This document shows positions 1 through 9,778 of a stretch of DNA of 64,000 nt, piece after piece. The translations under genes were made by a program, and so were the position numbers. The stretch spans positions 62,001-126,000 of the forward strand of contig NZ_PDHO01000008.1 of assembly GCF_002887815.1 (NCBI RefSeq). The letters run 5' to 3'. Source of the stretch: Mycobacterium sp. ENV421. GTDB lineage: Bacteria; Actinomycetota; Actinomycetes; Mycobacteriales; Mycobacteriaceae. The notes under the pieces are model-generated. The model made no database searches. It was not told where the DNA came from and was given only the letters and a program-made list of their open reading frames with translations. Each line of letters starts with the position of its first letter. The first letter of the stretch is position 1.

Positions 1-30
1 ATCGGGAGTAGTCAAACACCCGAGCGTCAC

Positions 31-47
31 CCCAGCGTCACGCTGGG
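31..47. terminator. Hairpin downstream of cyp142
   Basis: A perfect 7-bp stem (CCCAGCG / CGCTGGG) with a 3-nt loop lies about 40 bp past the cyp142 stop codon. There is no T-run, which is usual for mycobacterial terminators. The gene to the left is outside the window, so it could serve that gene instead. Confidence 0.4.
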
Positions 48-88
48 CGTCGGCCGTGACTCTGGTATGACGGTCGTGCGAGTCGCGC

Positions 89-1300
89 CTAGGCCAGCAC
101 CGGCGGCGACGGAGTGAACACCACCGGCATCTGCTCGAGGCCGCTGACGAAGTTGGCGGGCCGCAGCGGGAGCGCGGACTCGTCGGCGAGCCGCAGGTCC
201 GGCAGACGTTCGAGAACCTTGCGCACCATGGTGCTCAACTCCAGCCGGGCCAGCTGATTACCGAGGCAGAAGTGGGTTCCGAAGCCGAAGGCCAAGTGGC
301 TGTTCGGGTTCCGGTCGATTCGAAAGTTCTCCGGGTCGCCGAACACCGACTCGTCGAAGTTGGCGGCCTCGAACATCAAGAGCATCTTCTCGCCTTGGCG
401 CAACTGGGTGCCGTGGAAGTCCACATCGCGCATGGCGGTTCGGGCCATGTTCTTCACCGGCGAGGTCCAGCGCAGCATCTCCTCGATGGCACCGGGTATC
501 AGACTCGGGTCAGAGACCAGACGCTGCCACTGATCCCGATGGCGGACAAGCTGTTCGGTGCCGCCCGACAGCGTGTGCCGAGTGGTCTCGTCGCCGCCGA
601 TGAGAATCAGCAGGGTCTCGAAGATGATCTCGTCGTCCGCCATGCGCTGGCCTTCGACCTCGGAGTTGACCAGGATCGAGAACAGATCGTCGGTCGGCTC
701 CGCACGGCGCTTGGCGATGGTCTCGGTGGCGTACGCGGAATAGCCGGCGAACGCATCCATCACCGCCTGCAGTGTTTCGGCGTCAGCAGCCGAGTTCAAG
801 CCACACACCAGGTCGTCGGACCACTTCAACAGTGTCGAGCGTTCCTCGGGCAGCACACCGAGCATGTCGCCGATCACGGCCATCGGCAGCGGCGCGGCGA
901 TGTCGCGGACGAAGTCGCACTCCCCCCGCTCGCAGACCGCGTCGATCAACGTGTCGCACAACGTATCGATCCCGGCGACCTTGTCCATCACCCTTTTACG
1001 GGTGAAGCCCGCGTTGACGAGCTTGCGCCGCAACAGATGTCCGGGATCGTCCATGTCGATCATGTAGGGCATGCCCGGGTTGTCGGGCCGGATGCCGCCG
1101 GTGTTGGAGAAGGTCTCGGGATCGCGCTCGGCGTCGATGACGGCCTGGTAGCTCGTCGCGGCGGCAAGACCGTTGCGGTCGCGAAACACCGGCTCATTGG
1201 CCCGCATCCAGCGATACGCCTCGCGCGCCCCGCCGTCGGCATAGAAATTGCCGTCAGTCAGATCAACATTCGGCTTGGCCGGCGCCAGAGTGCCTGTCAT
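89..1300 (-). CDS. cyp142: Cytochrome P450 CYP142, sterol C26/C27 hydroxylase
   Basis: This is a 403-residue soluble P450. The haem loop FGFGTHFCLG places the cysteine ligand at about residue 345, the I-helix oxygen-activation motif reads GGDETTR, and the ExxR pair is in EEMLR. CYP142 oxidises the terminal methyl of the cholesterol or cholestenone side chain, which is redundant with CYP125, so that the side chain can enter beta-oxidation. It is divergent from the Rv3519-like gene, matching the Rv3518c/Rv3519 arrangement. The start at 1300 is chosen because the MTGTLAPAKPN N-terminus suits the family and an alignment is expected throughout. I see no KstR-type palindrome in the 59-bp divergent spacer. 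CYP124 is a less likely alternative because of the neighbourhood. Confidence 0.93.
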   Translation of the reverse strand: MTGTLAPAKPNVDLTDGNFYADGGAREAYRWMRANEPVFRDRNGLAAATSYQAVIDAERDPETFSNTGGIRPDNPGMPYMIDMDDPGHLLRRKLVNAGFTRKRVMDKVAGIDTLCDTLIDAVCERGECDFVRDIAAPLPMAVIGDMLGVLPEERSTLLKWSDDLVCGLNSAADAETLQAVMDAFAGYSAYATETIAKRRAEPTDDLFSILVNSEVEGQRMADDEIIFETLLILIGGDETTRHTLSGGTEQLVRHRDQWQRLVSDPSLIPGAIEEMLRWTSPVKNMARTAMRDVDFHGTQLRQGEKMLLMFEAANFDESVFGDPENFRIDRNPNSHLAFGFGTHFCLGNQLARLELSTMVRKVLERLPDLRLADESALPLRPANFVSGLEQMPVVFTPSPPVLA

Positions 1301-1347
1301 TCCGTTCCCTCCACTACTTTTCGTTCACGCTTGGTGTCAAAGCGGTT

Positions 1348-1353
1348 TACAGT
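1348..1353 (+). promoter_or_regulatory. Candidate -10 box of a leaderless promoter
   Basis: TACAGT fits the mycobacterial TAnnnT -10 consensus and sits 6 nt before the ATG at 1360, the spacing expected for a leaderless transcript. No ribosome-binding site precedes that ATG. TTCACG at 1324-1329 could act as a weak -35 with an 18-bp spacer. This is an inference from spacing only. Confidence 0.4.
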
Positions 1354-1359
1354 GACCGC

Positions 1360-2079
1360 ATGTCTGATTCGCAGCACACGATTGCCGGCACGGTGCTCAC
1401 CATGCCGGTACGGGTCCGCAAGGCCGACGTCCACACGGCTATGTTCTCGGTTCCGGCCGATGCCGCGCAGCGACTTGTCGATTACAGCGGACTGAAAGTC
1501 TGCGAATTCCGCCCCGGCCGCGCAGTGGTCAACCTGATGCTGGCCCGCTACATCGACGGCGACCTGGGCAAGTACAACGAGTTCGGAACTTGCGTGATGG
1601 TCAATCCGCCGGGCTCGAATGCCCGGGGGCTCAAGGCACTCGGCGATGCCGCGGCGTTCATCCACCACCTGCCCGTGGATCAGTCCTTCACACTCGAGGC
1701 CGGCCGCACCATCTGGGGCTTCCCCAAGATCATGGCCGACTTCAACGTGCGCGAGGCCAACCCGTTCACCTTCGACGTCAGTGAGAACGGATCGCTGATC
1801 GCCGGAATCGAGTTCCACCGGGGCCTGCCAATCCCGTCGCTGCGCCCCCGCACCCAGGTGCTCAAGACCTACACCTTCGCCGACGGCACCACTCGCGAGG
1901 TGCCCTGGGAGATGAAGAATTCCGGTGTCCGCTTCCGGCCGGGCGGCGCCACGCTGCGGCTCGGCGACCACCCCTACGCCAAAGAGCTGGCCACCCTGGG
2001 GCTGCCGAAGCGCGCGATGGTGTCCGGATCGGTCGCCCACGTCGACATGACGTTCGGCGACGCCCACGTGCTGAGCTGA
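1360..2079 (+). CDS. Acetoacetate decarboxylase-fold protein (Rv3519-like)
   Basis: This 239-residue protein corresponds by position to Rv3519. The segment around residues 70-140, with PPGSNARG and the TIWGFPK motif, matches the acetoacetate decarboxylase (ADC) superfamily fold. In true decarboxylases a lysine near this glycine-rich region forms the Schiff base, and I cannot assign it with certainty here. The substrate is unknown. Its place between cyp142 and the sterol aldolase genes suggests a beta-keto acid or related intermediate of sterol side-chain degradation. The ATG at 1360 is favoured by the -10 box 6 nt upstream. It is convergent with the luciferase-like gene, 55 bp away. Confidence 0.75.
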   Translation: MSDSQHTIAGTVLTMPVRVRKADVHTAMFSVPADAAQRLVDYSGLKVCEFRPGRAVVNLMLARYIDGDLGKYNEFGTCVMVNPPGSNARGLKALGDAAAFIHHLPVDQSFTLEAGRTIWGFPKIMADFNVREANPFTFDVSENGSLIAGIEFHRGLPIPSLRPRTQVLKTYTFADGTTREVPWEMKNSGVRFRPGGATLRLGDHPYAKELATLGLPKRAMVSGSVAHVDMTFGDAHVLS

Positions 2080-2134
2080 GCCGAGCGTCATCCGGTCAAT
2101 CTAAAGCCCCGACTAGACAACTCGCAAGAAGTGT

Positions 2135-3166
2135 CTACAGCAGGGCTGCGGCCTCGTGGATCTGTTCGGGGGTGCGGGCGCCGATGACCATCATCGTCAC
2201 GCCGGCGGCTTCCCACGCGACGATCTGTTTGCGCACGTAATCGATGTCGCCCACGATCGCCGAGTCGTCGACCAGCTCGTCCGGGACGGCCTTGGCCGCG
2301 TCGTCCTTACGGTCGCTGCGGAACAGTCGGGTGACCTCGTCGACGACCTCGGAGTACCCCATCCGCCGATACACGTCGGCGTGGAAGTTGGTGTCCTCAG
2401 CGCCCATTCCGCCCATGTAGAGCGCCAGGTGGGGCTTGATCAGGTCCATGATCGAGGCCCGGTCGTCGGTGACGACCACCTGCGCGGTCGCGCAGATCTC
2501 GAAGTCCTCGCGGCTGCGGCGTGCACCCGGCCGGGCGAAGCCCTCATCGAGCCACTCGTTGTACATCGGCGCCAGCCGCGGTGAGTAGAAGATCGGCAGC
2601 CACCCGTCGCAGATCTCGGCGGCCAGCGCGACGTTCTTCGGGCCTTCGGCGCCGAGCATGATCGGGATGTCGGCCCGCAGGGGGTGCACGATCGGCTTGA
2701 GCGGCTTGCCCAACCCGGTGGTGCCCTCACCGGACAGCGGTAGCGGGTAGTGCGGGCCGGTGCTGGTGACCGGGGCTTCCCGCGCCCAGACCTGCCGGAT
2801 GATGTCGATGTACTCGCGGGTGCGCGCCAACGGCTTCGGGAACTTCTGCCCGTACCAGCCCTCGACGACCTGGGGACCGGAGACACCCAGCCCCAGGATG
2901 TGCCGACCGCCGGAGAGGTGGTCCAGCGTCAGCGACGCCATCGCGCACGCGGTCGGGGTACGCGCCGAGAGCTGCACCACCGAGGTGCCCAACCGCATCC
3001 GGGTGGTCTCACGCCCCCACCACGCCAACGGGGTGAACGCATCCGAGCCCCACGCCTCCGCGGTGAACACGGTGTCGAACCCGGCCTCCTCGGCCACGGC
3101 CACCAGCTCCGCATGGTTTGTCGGGGGTTGTGCGCTCCAGTATCCGAGTTGCAGACCCAGCTTCAT
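2135..3166 (-). CDS. Luciferase-like F420-dependent oxidoreductase (Rv3520c-like)
   Basis: This is a 343-residue LLM-class TIM-barrel oxidoreductase starting MKLGLQLGYWS. Typical features are the VFTAEAWGSDAF segment, the RMRLGTSVVQL strand and the GRHILGLGVSGPQVVEGWYG loop that lines the F420 pocket. The frame stays open further upstream, but the ATG at 3166 has an AAAGG ribosome site and gives the length of the Rv3520c family, so it was chosen. It is divergent from the DUF35 gene across a perfect KstR-type operator at 3211-3224, so sterol induction is expected. The substrate is not known. A role in oxidising a branched side-chain or ring intermediate is an inference from the neighbours. Confidence 0.85.
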   Translation of the reverse strand: MKLGLQLGYWSAQPPTNHAELVAVAEEAGFDTVFTAEAWGSDAFTPLAWWGRETTRMRLGTSVVQLSARTPTACAMASLTLDHLSGGRHILGLGVSGPQVVEGWYGQKFPKPLARTREYIDIIRQVWAREAPVTSTGPHYPLPLSGEGTTGLGKPLKPIVHPLRADIPIMLGAEGPKNVALAAEICDGWLPIFYSPRLAPMYNEWLDEGFARPGARRSREDFEICATAQVVVTDDRASIMDLIKPHLALYMGGMGAEDTNFHADVYRRMGYSEVVDEVTRLFRSDRKDDAAKAVPDELVDDSAIVGDIDYVRKQIVAWEAAGVTMMVIGARTPEQIHEAAALL

Positions 3167-3210
3167 CGGTGCCGCCTTTCTGGCCGGGACACGGTCCTTG
3201 CCACGATTCT

Positions 3211-3224
3211 TAGAACCTGTTCTA
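3211..3224. promoter_or_regulatory. KstR-type operator
   Basis: TAGAACCTGTTCTA is a perfect match to TnnAACnnGTTnnA and has palindromic TAGAAC/GTTCTA arms. It lies 44 bp before the Rv3520c-like ATG and 9 bp before the GTG of the Rv3521-like gene, so one site can repress both divergent units. Confidence 0.85.
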
Positions 3225-3233
3225 CTCGATGAT

Positions 3234-4226
3234 GTGACCACCAGCCAAAGCAGCCCGGTGCAGATCGACGCGCATCAGAAGCCCCTTTCGGCACCGCTGA
3301 AGCTGTCATTCGACTACACCCGTTCAGTCGGACCACTCCTCGGCCAGTTCTTCACCGCACTGCGTGAGCGACGCATCCTCGGTGTCCGCGGCTCGGACGG
3401 GCGAGTGCTCGTACCACCCGCTGAGTATGACCCCGTGACTTACGCGCCGTTGACGGAGGTGGTGCCGGTTGCCGGCGTCGGGACCGTCGAGTCGTGGACC
3501 TGGCAGTCCCACCCGCTGGAGGGCCAGCCGCTGGACAAGCCGTTCGCCTGGGCGTTGATCAAGCTCGACGGCGCAGACACCGCCCTGCTGCACGCGGTTG
3601 CCGCGGACTCGCCCGACGCGATCAGCACGGGCGCGCGGGTCCACGCGCACTGGATCGACGAGCCCGTCGGCGCGATCACCGATATTGCGTACTTCGCGCT
3701 CGGGGACACCGAAGAATCCGCCGAGCCGTCGTCTGACGACCGCGAGCCGGTGACCATCCTGGTGTCGCCGAGCAGCATCGAAATCCAGCACACCGCATCG
3801 CTTCCGGAGAGCGCATTCCTGCGCGGCCTGGAAGACGGCAAGCTGCTGGGCGCCCGTACCGGCAGCGACGGCAAGGTCTATTTCCCGCCGAAGGAAGCCG
3901 ACCCGGCCACCGGCCTCGAGCTGGACAACTTCATCGAGCTGCCCGACAAGGGCACGGTGACGACGTTCGCCATCATCAACATCCCGTTCGCCGGACAGCG
4001 CATCAAGCCGCCGTACGTCGCGGCCTACGTGTTGCTCGACGGCGCCGACATCCCGTTCCTGCACCTGATTCAGGAGATCGAGGTCGCTGACGTGCGGATG
4101 GGCATGCGAGTTCAGGCGGTGTGGAAGCCCCGCGAGGAGTGGGGTCTGGGCATCGACAACATCGAGTACTTCAAACCGACCGGCGAACCCGACGCCGAAT
4201 ACGACACCTACAAGCACCACCTCTAA
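3234..4226 (+). CDS. Tandem DUF35 OB-fold protein, aldolase partner (Rv3521-like)
   Basis: This 330-residue protein holds two copies of a DUF35-type unit, each with an F..L..G.LLG-like helix, a GSDGKV/FPP-like stretch and then an OB-fold barrel. The repeats cover roughly residues 25-160 and 180-320. The cysteines of the usual zinc ribbon are absent. DUF35 proteins form complexes with SCP-x thiolase-like aldolases, as ChsH2 does with Ltp2. The next two genes are the aldolase-like Ltp4 and Ltp3, with only 13 bp to ltp4, so a complex is likely. The longest open frame begins far upstream but crosses the divergent promoter. GTG 3234, just after the KstR operator, is the sensible start. Confidence 0.82.
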   Translation: MTTSQSSPVQIDAHQKPLSAPLKLSFDYTRSVGPLLGQFFTALRERRILGVRGSDGRVLVPPAEYDPVTYAPLTEVVPVAGVGTVESWTWQSHPLEGQPLDKPFAWALIKLDGADTALLHAVAADSPDAISTGARVHAHWIDEPVGAITDIAYFALGDTEESAEPSSDDREPVTILVSPSSIEIQHTASLPESAFLRGLEDGKLLGARTGSDGKVYFPPKEADPATGLELDNFIELPDKGTVTTFAIINIPFAGQRIKPPYVAAYVLLDGADIPFLHLIQEIEVADVRMGMRVQAVWKPREEWGLGIDNIEYFKPTGEPDAEYDTYKHHL

Positions 4227-4239
4227 AGGGAATCGCCAC

Positions 4240-5301
4240 ATGACTTTTCGCGATGTAGCGGTCGTCGGCTTCGCTCATGCTCCGCATGTCCGGCGCACCA
4301 ACGGCACCACCAACGGCGTCGAGATGCTGATGCCGTGCTTCAAATCGCTCTACGACGAGCTCGGCCTGAAGCAGACCGACATCGGCTTCTGGTGCTCCGG
4401 TTCCTCGGATTACCTTGCCGGTCGCGCGTTTTCGTTCATCTCAGCGATCGACTCGATCGGTGCAGTGCCGCCGATCAACGAATCACACGTCGAGATGGAC
4501 GCGGCCTGGGCGCTGTACGAGGCGTACATCAAGATCCTGACCGGCGAGGTCGAGACCGCGCTGGTGTACGGCTTCGGCAAGTCCTCGGCCGGCACGCTGC
4601 GCCGGGTGCTCGCACTGCAGACCGACCCGTACACCGTCGCACCGCTGTGGCCCGATTCGGTGTCGATGGCGGGCCTGCAGGCGCGATTCGGCCTGGACTC
4701 CGGCAAGTGGACCGAAGAGCAGATGGCTCAGGTCGCGCTGGATGCGTTCGCCGCAGGCGGCCGCACCGACAAGGTGGCACCGACCGGGTCCATCAGCGAA
4801 CTGTTGGCTCAGCCATACTTCGCAGATCCGTTGCGACGCCACGACATCGCGCCTATCACCGACGGGGCGTCGGCCATCGTGCTGGCGGCCGGCGACCGGG
4901 CGCGCGAGTTGCGGGAGAACCCGGCGTGGATCACCGGTTTCGAGCACCGTATCGAAACGCCGGTGCTCGGTGCCCGCGACCTGACCACCTCACCGTCGAC
5001 CGCGGCGTCGGCCAAGGCGGCCACCGGCGGCGACACCAGCTCCATCGAGATCGCGGAGCTGTATGCGCCGTTCAGCCACCAGCAGCTGATCCTGACCGAG
5101 GCGATCGGCCTGCCGGAGTCGACGAAGATCAACCCGTCGGGCGGCGCGTTGGCCGCCAACCCGATGTTCTCGGCCGGCCTCGAGCGGATCGGGTTCGCCG
5201 CCCAGCACATCTTCTCTGGTTCGGCGGGTCGCGTGCTGGCTCACGCCACCAGCGGCCCTGCGCTGCAACAGAATCTCGTCGCCGTGCTGGAGGGGAAGTA
5301 G
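4240..5301 (+). CDS. ltp4: Thiolase-like retro-aldolase Ltp4
   Basis: This 353-residue member of the SCP-x/thiolase superfamily matches Rv3522 in place and length. It shows the thiolase-fold C-terminal segment KINPSGGALAANPMF. The family works as acyl-CoA retro-aldolases rather than Claisen thiolases. In Rhodococcus, Ltp3 and Ltp4 are linked to removal of C24 branches of plant sterols. An AAAGGGAA ribosome site precedes ATG 4240. The stop is separated from ltp3 by 2 nt, so the pair is very probably translated together. An independent substrate for this subunit cannot be read from the sequence. Confidence 0.88.
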   Translation: MTFRDVAVVGFAHAPHVRRTNGTTNGVEMLMPCFKSLYDELGLKQTDIGFWCSGSSDYLAGRAFSFISAIDSIGAVPPINESHVEMDAAWALYEAYIKILTGEVETALVYGFGKSSAGTLRRVLALQTDPYTVAPLWPDSVSMAGLQARFGLDSGKWTEEQMAQVALDAFAAGGRTDKVAPTGSISELLAQPYFADPLRRHDIAPITDGASAIVLAAGDRARELRENPAWITGFEHRIETPVLGARDLTTSPSTAASAKAATGGDTSSIEIAELYAPFSHQQLILTEAIGLPESTKINPSGGALAANPMFSAGLERIGFAAQHIFSGSAGRVLAHATSGPALQQNLVAVLEGK

Positions 5302-5303
5302 TC

Positions 5304-6484
<1,181 letters not shown>

Positions 6485-6488
<4 letters not shown>

Positions 6489-7366
6489 TGCAGTACACGG
6501 TCAGCATCGCGTTCAGTCCGCTTGACCAGCTCATCGAAATTGCCAAGGCGGCAGAGGATCTCGGCTTCGACAACATCGCTCTGCCGGACTCGATTTTCTA
6601 CTTCGAGAAGCAGTCCGTCGACTATCCCTACACCGCCGACGGCAAGCGGATGTTCGACGAGAACTCGCCCTGGGTCGATCCGTTGATCCTCGCGGGCGCA
6701 TTGGGTGCGGTGACCTCGAAGCTGCGTTTCTACACCAACGTGATGAAGCTCGGCTCGCGCAACCCGCTACTGCTGGCCCGCCAGGTCGGCTCCGTGGCGA
6801 ACCTGACCAACAACCGGTTCGGCTTCGGTGTCGGGATCGGCTGGGCGCCTGAGGAATTCGAATGGTGCGGGGTGCCGTATGCCAAGCGCGGCAAACGCGT
6901 CGACGAGATGATCGACGTCATCAAGCTCGTCCTCGCCGGCGGCATGGTCGAGCACCACGGCGAGTTCTACGATTTCGACCGGCTGCAGATGAGCCCCGCG
7001 CCGTCGGTGCCGGTGCCGTTCTACGTCGGCGGCCACACTGACGTGGCACTCAAGCGTGCGGTCCGGATCGGCGATGGCTGGACCAGCGCGATGATGACCT
7101 GCGACGAGCTGGCCGAGACGATCTCCACGCTGAAGCAGCTGCTCGCCGAGGCCGGTCGAGCCGATGACCCCTTCGAGTACCAGGCGGTCTGCATCGACAA
7201 GTTCGGCGTCGACGGTCACCGGGACCTGGTCAAGGCCGGCGTCACCGACTACATCGGGATTCCGTGGGTGTTCGAGGGGTTGCCTTTCGACGCGCCGGTG
7301 GACAAGAAGATCGACTCGATGAAGCGGTTCGCCGAGACGTACATCCACTCGGGCTGGCAGGACTGA
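6485..7366 (+). CDS. Luciferase-like (LLM) F420-dependent oxidoreductase
   Basis: This is a 293-residue LLM-class TIM-barrel enzyme. The pattern LRFYTNVMKLGSRNPLLLARQ followed by FGFGVGIGWAPEEFEWCGV is typical of F420-dependent oxidoreductases. It starts with ATG 6485 overlapping the ltp3 stop by 4 nt, so it is translationally coupled to the aldolases. A second ATG follows immediately at 6488. I recall no counterpart at this point of the M. tuberculosis locus. A redox step on the branched sterol side chain is the simplest guess from context. Confidence 0.8.
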
Positions 7367-7371
7367 GACCG

Positions 7372-7773
7372 ATGAGCACACCGGCCCACGAAGCGGGGCG
7401 GCGATCCCGCGAGGCGGCCATGGCCCGTGACAAGCAGGCGTGGCTTGCGGTGTTCGCCGACGATGCGATCGTCGAAGACCCGATCGGACCGTCGCATTTC
7501 GACCCTGAGGGCAAAGGCCACCGGGGCAAGGACGCGATCGCGAAGTTCTACGACATGGCGATCGCCCCCAGCGCGCTGACGTTCAACTTCGAGAAGACGT
7601 ACCAGTGCGGCAACGAGGAAGCCAACGTCGGCCACATTGTGATCGAGTCCAGCGGGTACCGGGTGATCGCCGAGGGCGTCTTCACCTATCGCGTCGACGA
7701 CCAGGGCAAGATCGTCGCGCTGCGCGCGTATTGGGAACTGGACAAGGCGACCGCGAGCGCACAGAAGATCTAG
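7372..7773 (+). CDS. NTF2/SnoaL-like protein, ketosteroid-isomerase fold
   Basis: This 133-residue protein has the NTF2-like pattern: an N-terminal helix with WLAVFADDAIVEDPIGPS, then FEGKGHRG-type text (here DPEGKGHRGKDAI) and strands ending in LRAYWEL. The fold includes delta-5-3-ketosteroid isomerase and limonene-epoxide hydrolase. The key isomerase residues cannot be assigned safely. The start is ATG 7372, 5 bp after the upstream stop, not the longer frame inside the oxidoreductase. It is the last gene of the ltp operon and ends in a 4-bp tail overlap with the small CxxC gene on the other strand. The substrate is unknown. Confidence 0.72.
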   Translation: MSTPAHEAGRRSREAAMARDKQAWLAVFADDAIVEDPIGPSHFDPEGKGHRGKDAIAKFYDMAIAPSALTFNFEKTYQCGNEEANVGHIVIESSGYRVIAEGVFTYRVDDQGKIVALRAYWELDKATASAQKI

Positions 7774-7904
7774 GCGGCAGGGGCGGTCGCCTCGGCGTAG
7801 GCCAGCGGCCATTGCGCTGGTGCCGGTGCGGCCAAGGAGCAGGCCGCACACACGGCCGCTGCGATGGTGGGATAGCCACACGCCGGGCAGATATCGAGTG
7901 CCAT
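7770..7904 (-). CDS. 44-residue CxxC-CxxC zinc-ribbon-like protein
   Basis: This short frame encodes 44 residues beginning MALDICPACGYPT. Cysteines 6, 9, 19 and 22 form two CxxC pairs 9 residues apart, a minimal zinc-ribbon pattern. A strong ribosome site (GGAGGACTGAGG) directly precedes ATG 7904. It lies downstream of the carbonic-anhydrase gene on the same strand (86-bp gap) and its stop overlaps the end of the NTF2-like gene. I do not recognise a named family. A rubredoxin-like or accessory zinc-binding role is possible. The tail is Ala/Pro rich and probably disordered. Confidence 0.6.
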   Translation of the reverse strand: MALDICPACGYPTIAAAVCAACSLAAPAPAQWPLAYAEATAPAA

Positions 7905-7990
7905 CCTCAGTCCTCCACGCGCTACGTCTTGTCAGGTAGCGGGGACATACCCGACGCCGAAATCGGCCAAACGCCGGGGAGACGGGGATC

Positions 7991-8515
7991 TCAGACTTCG
8001 TCGAAGCCGGTCAGGTAGCGCTGAGCCAGATCTTGGTACGCCTTGGGGTTGATGTTCACCCACACCTCGGCCCGCGTTCCGGCGATCGGCCCCTTGACCT
8101 TCGCCGGTGATCCGGTGACCAGCACCTCGTCCGGAATGTGGGTGCCGCCGACCACCAGTGAGTGCGCAGCGATCATGCTGCGGGCGCCGATCACCGCGCC
8201 GTCGAGGACCGTGCAGTGATTGGCGATCAGCGCCTCGGCCCCGACGTGCACCCCATGGATGGTGCACATGTGCGCAATCGTCGCCCCGGGACCGATGTCC
8301 ACCGGGATGCCCGGCGGGGCGTGCAGCACCGACCCGTCCTGCACATTGGCGCCCTCCCGGATCACGATCGGCGCGTAGTCCCCCCGCAGCACCGTGTTGA
8401 ACCACACCGATGCGCCGGCCTCAACGGTCACGTCGCCGATGAGCACCGCAGTGGGCGCGACGAATGCGGTCGGATCCACCCGCGGTGAACGCCCTTCGAA
8501 CGAATACATCGGCAT
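7991..8515 (-). CDS. Gamma-carbonic-anhydrase-like left-handed beta-helix protein (Rv3525c-like)
   Basis: This 174-residue protein is built of hexapeptide repeats such as VDPTAF, VAPTAV and LIGDVT. The zinc site is readable as IAHMCTIHG with the third histidine in IANHCTVLDG, as in gamma-carbonic anhydrases. The catalytic activity of this clade is uncertain. Starting at ATG 8515 gives the Rv3525c length, whereas the frame upstream to 8569 adds 18 poorly supported residues. It is divergent from kshA. An AT-rich stretch at 8522-8527 sits 6 nt before the ATG, which may mean a leaderless transcript, but it does not fit TAnnnT exactly. Confidence 0.85.
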   Translation of the reverse strand: MPMYSFEGRSPRVDPTAFVAPTAVLIGDVTVEAGASVWFNTVLRGDYAPIVIREGANVQDGSVLHAPPGIPVDIGPGATIAHMCTIHGVHVGAEALIANHCTVLDGAVIGARSMIAAHSLVVGGTHIPDEVLVTGSPAKVKGPIAGTRAEVWVNINPKAYQDLAQRYLTGFDEV

Positions 8516-8590
8516 CGTCCAGATATACCGCACTTCAGATGGGTAATCCGCAGCTAGTGGTGCTCTCATTGCGCGATGAGTCGGAAAAAC

Positions 8591-8604
8591 TGTAACGTGT
8601 TCTA
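8591..8604. promoter_or_regulatory. KstR-type operator of kshA
   Basis: TGTAACGTGTTCTA matches TnnAACnnGTTnnA exactly. It lies 31 bp before the kshA GTG and is followed by an extra half-site, TAGAAC, at 8607-8612. Confidence 0.82.
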
Positions 8605-8635
8605 GTTAGAACCTACGAGTTGGAGGGGCGCGAGG

Positions 8636-9778
8636 GTGACAAGCGGCATTCGCGAGATCGACACTGGAACCCTGCCGGACCGGTACGCCCGGGGCTGGCA
8701 CTGCCTGGGTCCGGTCACTGAGTACCTGGACGGCAAGCCCCACCCGATCAATGCGTTCGGGACCAAACTGGTGGTTTTCGCCGACTCCAACAACGATGTG
8801 CACGTCCTGGACGCGTACTGCCGGCACCTGGGCGGTGACCTGTCGCAGGGCACGATCAAGGACGACGCTCTCGCGTGCCCGTTCCACGACTGGCGCTGGG
8901 GCGGCGACGGCCGTTGCCGCCTGGTCCCCTACGCCAAGCGGACCCCGCGATTGGCCCGCACCCGGTCCTGGGAGACCGACGTGCGCAGCGGGCTGTTGTT
9001 CGTCTGGCACGACCACGAGGGCAACCCACCGCAGCCCGAGGTGCGGATCCCGGAGATCCCGGAGTACGCGGGCGGTGAGTGGACCGAGTGGAAGTGGAAC
9101 TCGATGCTGATCGAGGGCTCCAACTGCCGCGAGATCGTCGACAACGTCACCGACATGGCGCACTTCTTCTACATCCACTTCGGTTTGCCGACGTACTTCA
9201 AGAACGTCTTCGAGGGCCATATCGCCTCGCAGTACCTGCACAACGTCGGCCGGCCCGACGTCACGCTCGGCGGCTCCGCCTACACCGAGTCGCACCTGGA
9301 TTCCGAGGCGTCGTACTTCGGCCCGTCGTTCATGATCAACTGGCTGCACAACAACTACGGCGGCTTCAAGGCCGAGTCGATCCTGATCAACTGCCATTAC
9401 CCGGTGACGCAGGATTCGTTCATGCTGCAGTGGGGTGTGATCGTCGAGAAGCCCAAGGGCATGGACGATGCCATGAGCGACAAGCTGTCGGATGCCATGG
9501 TCGTCGGCGTCAGCAAGGGCTTCCTCCAGGACGTCGAAATCTGGAAACACAAGACCCGGATCGACAATCCGCTGCTCGTCGAAGAAGACGGCGCCGTCTA
9601 CCAGATGCGCCGCTGGTATCAGCAGTTCTATGTCGACGTCGCCGACGTGACACCCGACATGACCGACCGCTTCGAGCTCGAAGTGGATACCGCCCCGGCA
9701 AACGAGAAGTGGCAGGTTGAGGTTCAGGAGAACCTCCGTAAGCAGGCCGATTCTGAAGGACAGCCGACCCAGGTGTGA
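8636..9778 (+). CDS. kshA: 3-ketosteroid 9-alpha-hydroxylase oxygenase KshA
   Basis: This 380-residue Rieske non-haem oxygenase hydroxylates C9 of androstadienedione-type steroids. With KstD it triggers opening of ring B. The Rieske cluster ligands are Cys62-x-His64 and Cys81-x2-His84. The mononuclear iron motif D-x2-H-x4-H is in NVTDMAHFFYIHFG. The reductase partner KshB is not in this window. GTG 8636 has a GGAGGGG ribosome site and follows the KstR operator. The stop overlaps the GTG of the next gene. The match to Rv3526 is clear throughout. Confidence 0.96.
   Translation: MTSGIREIDTGTLPDRYARGWHCLGPVTEYLDGKPHPINAFGTKLVVFADSNNDVHVLDAYCRHLGGDLSQGTIKDDALACPFHDWRWGGDGRCRLVPYAKRTPRLARTRSWETDVRSGLLFVWHDHEGNPPQPEVRIPEIPEYAGGEWTEWKWNSMLIEGSNCREIVDNVTDMAHFFYIHFGLPTYFKNVFEGHIASQYLHNVGRPDVTLGGSAYTESHLDSEASYFGPSFMINWLHNNYGGFKAESILINCHYPVTQDSFMLQWGVIVEKPKGMDDAMSDKLSDAMVVGVSKGFLQDVEIWKHKTRIDNPLLVEEDGAVYQMRRWYQQFYVDVADVTPDMTDRFELEVDTAPANEKWQVEVQENLRKQADSEGQPTQV

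Noticed and set aside
2080..2134. Terminator between the Rv3519-like and Rv3520c-like genes
   Set aside because: TAGACA and TGTCTA arms are separated by a 12-nt loop and are only 6 bp long, which is too weak to call.
8522..8527. Leaderless -10 box before the carbonic-anhydrase-like gene
   Set aside because: The AT-rich stretch is at the right distance but does not fit TAnnnT, so it is mentioned in the gene entry only.
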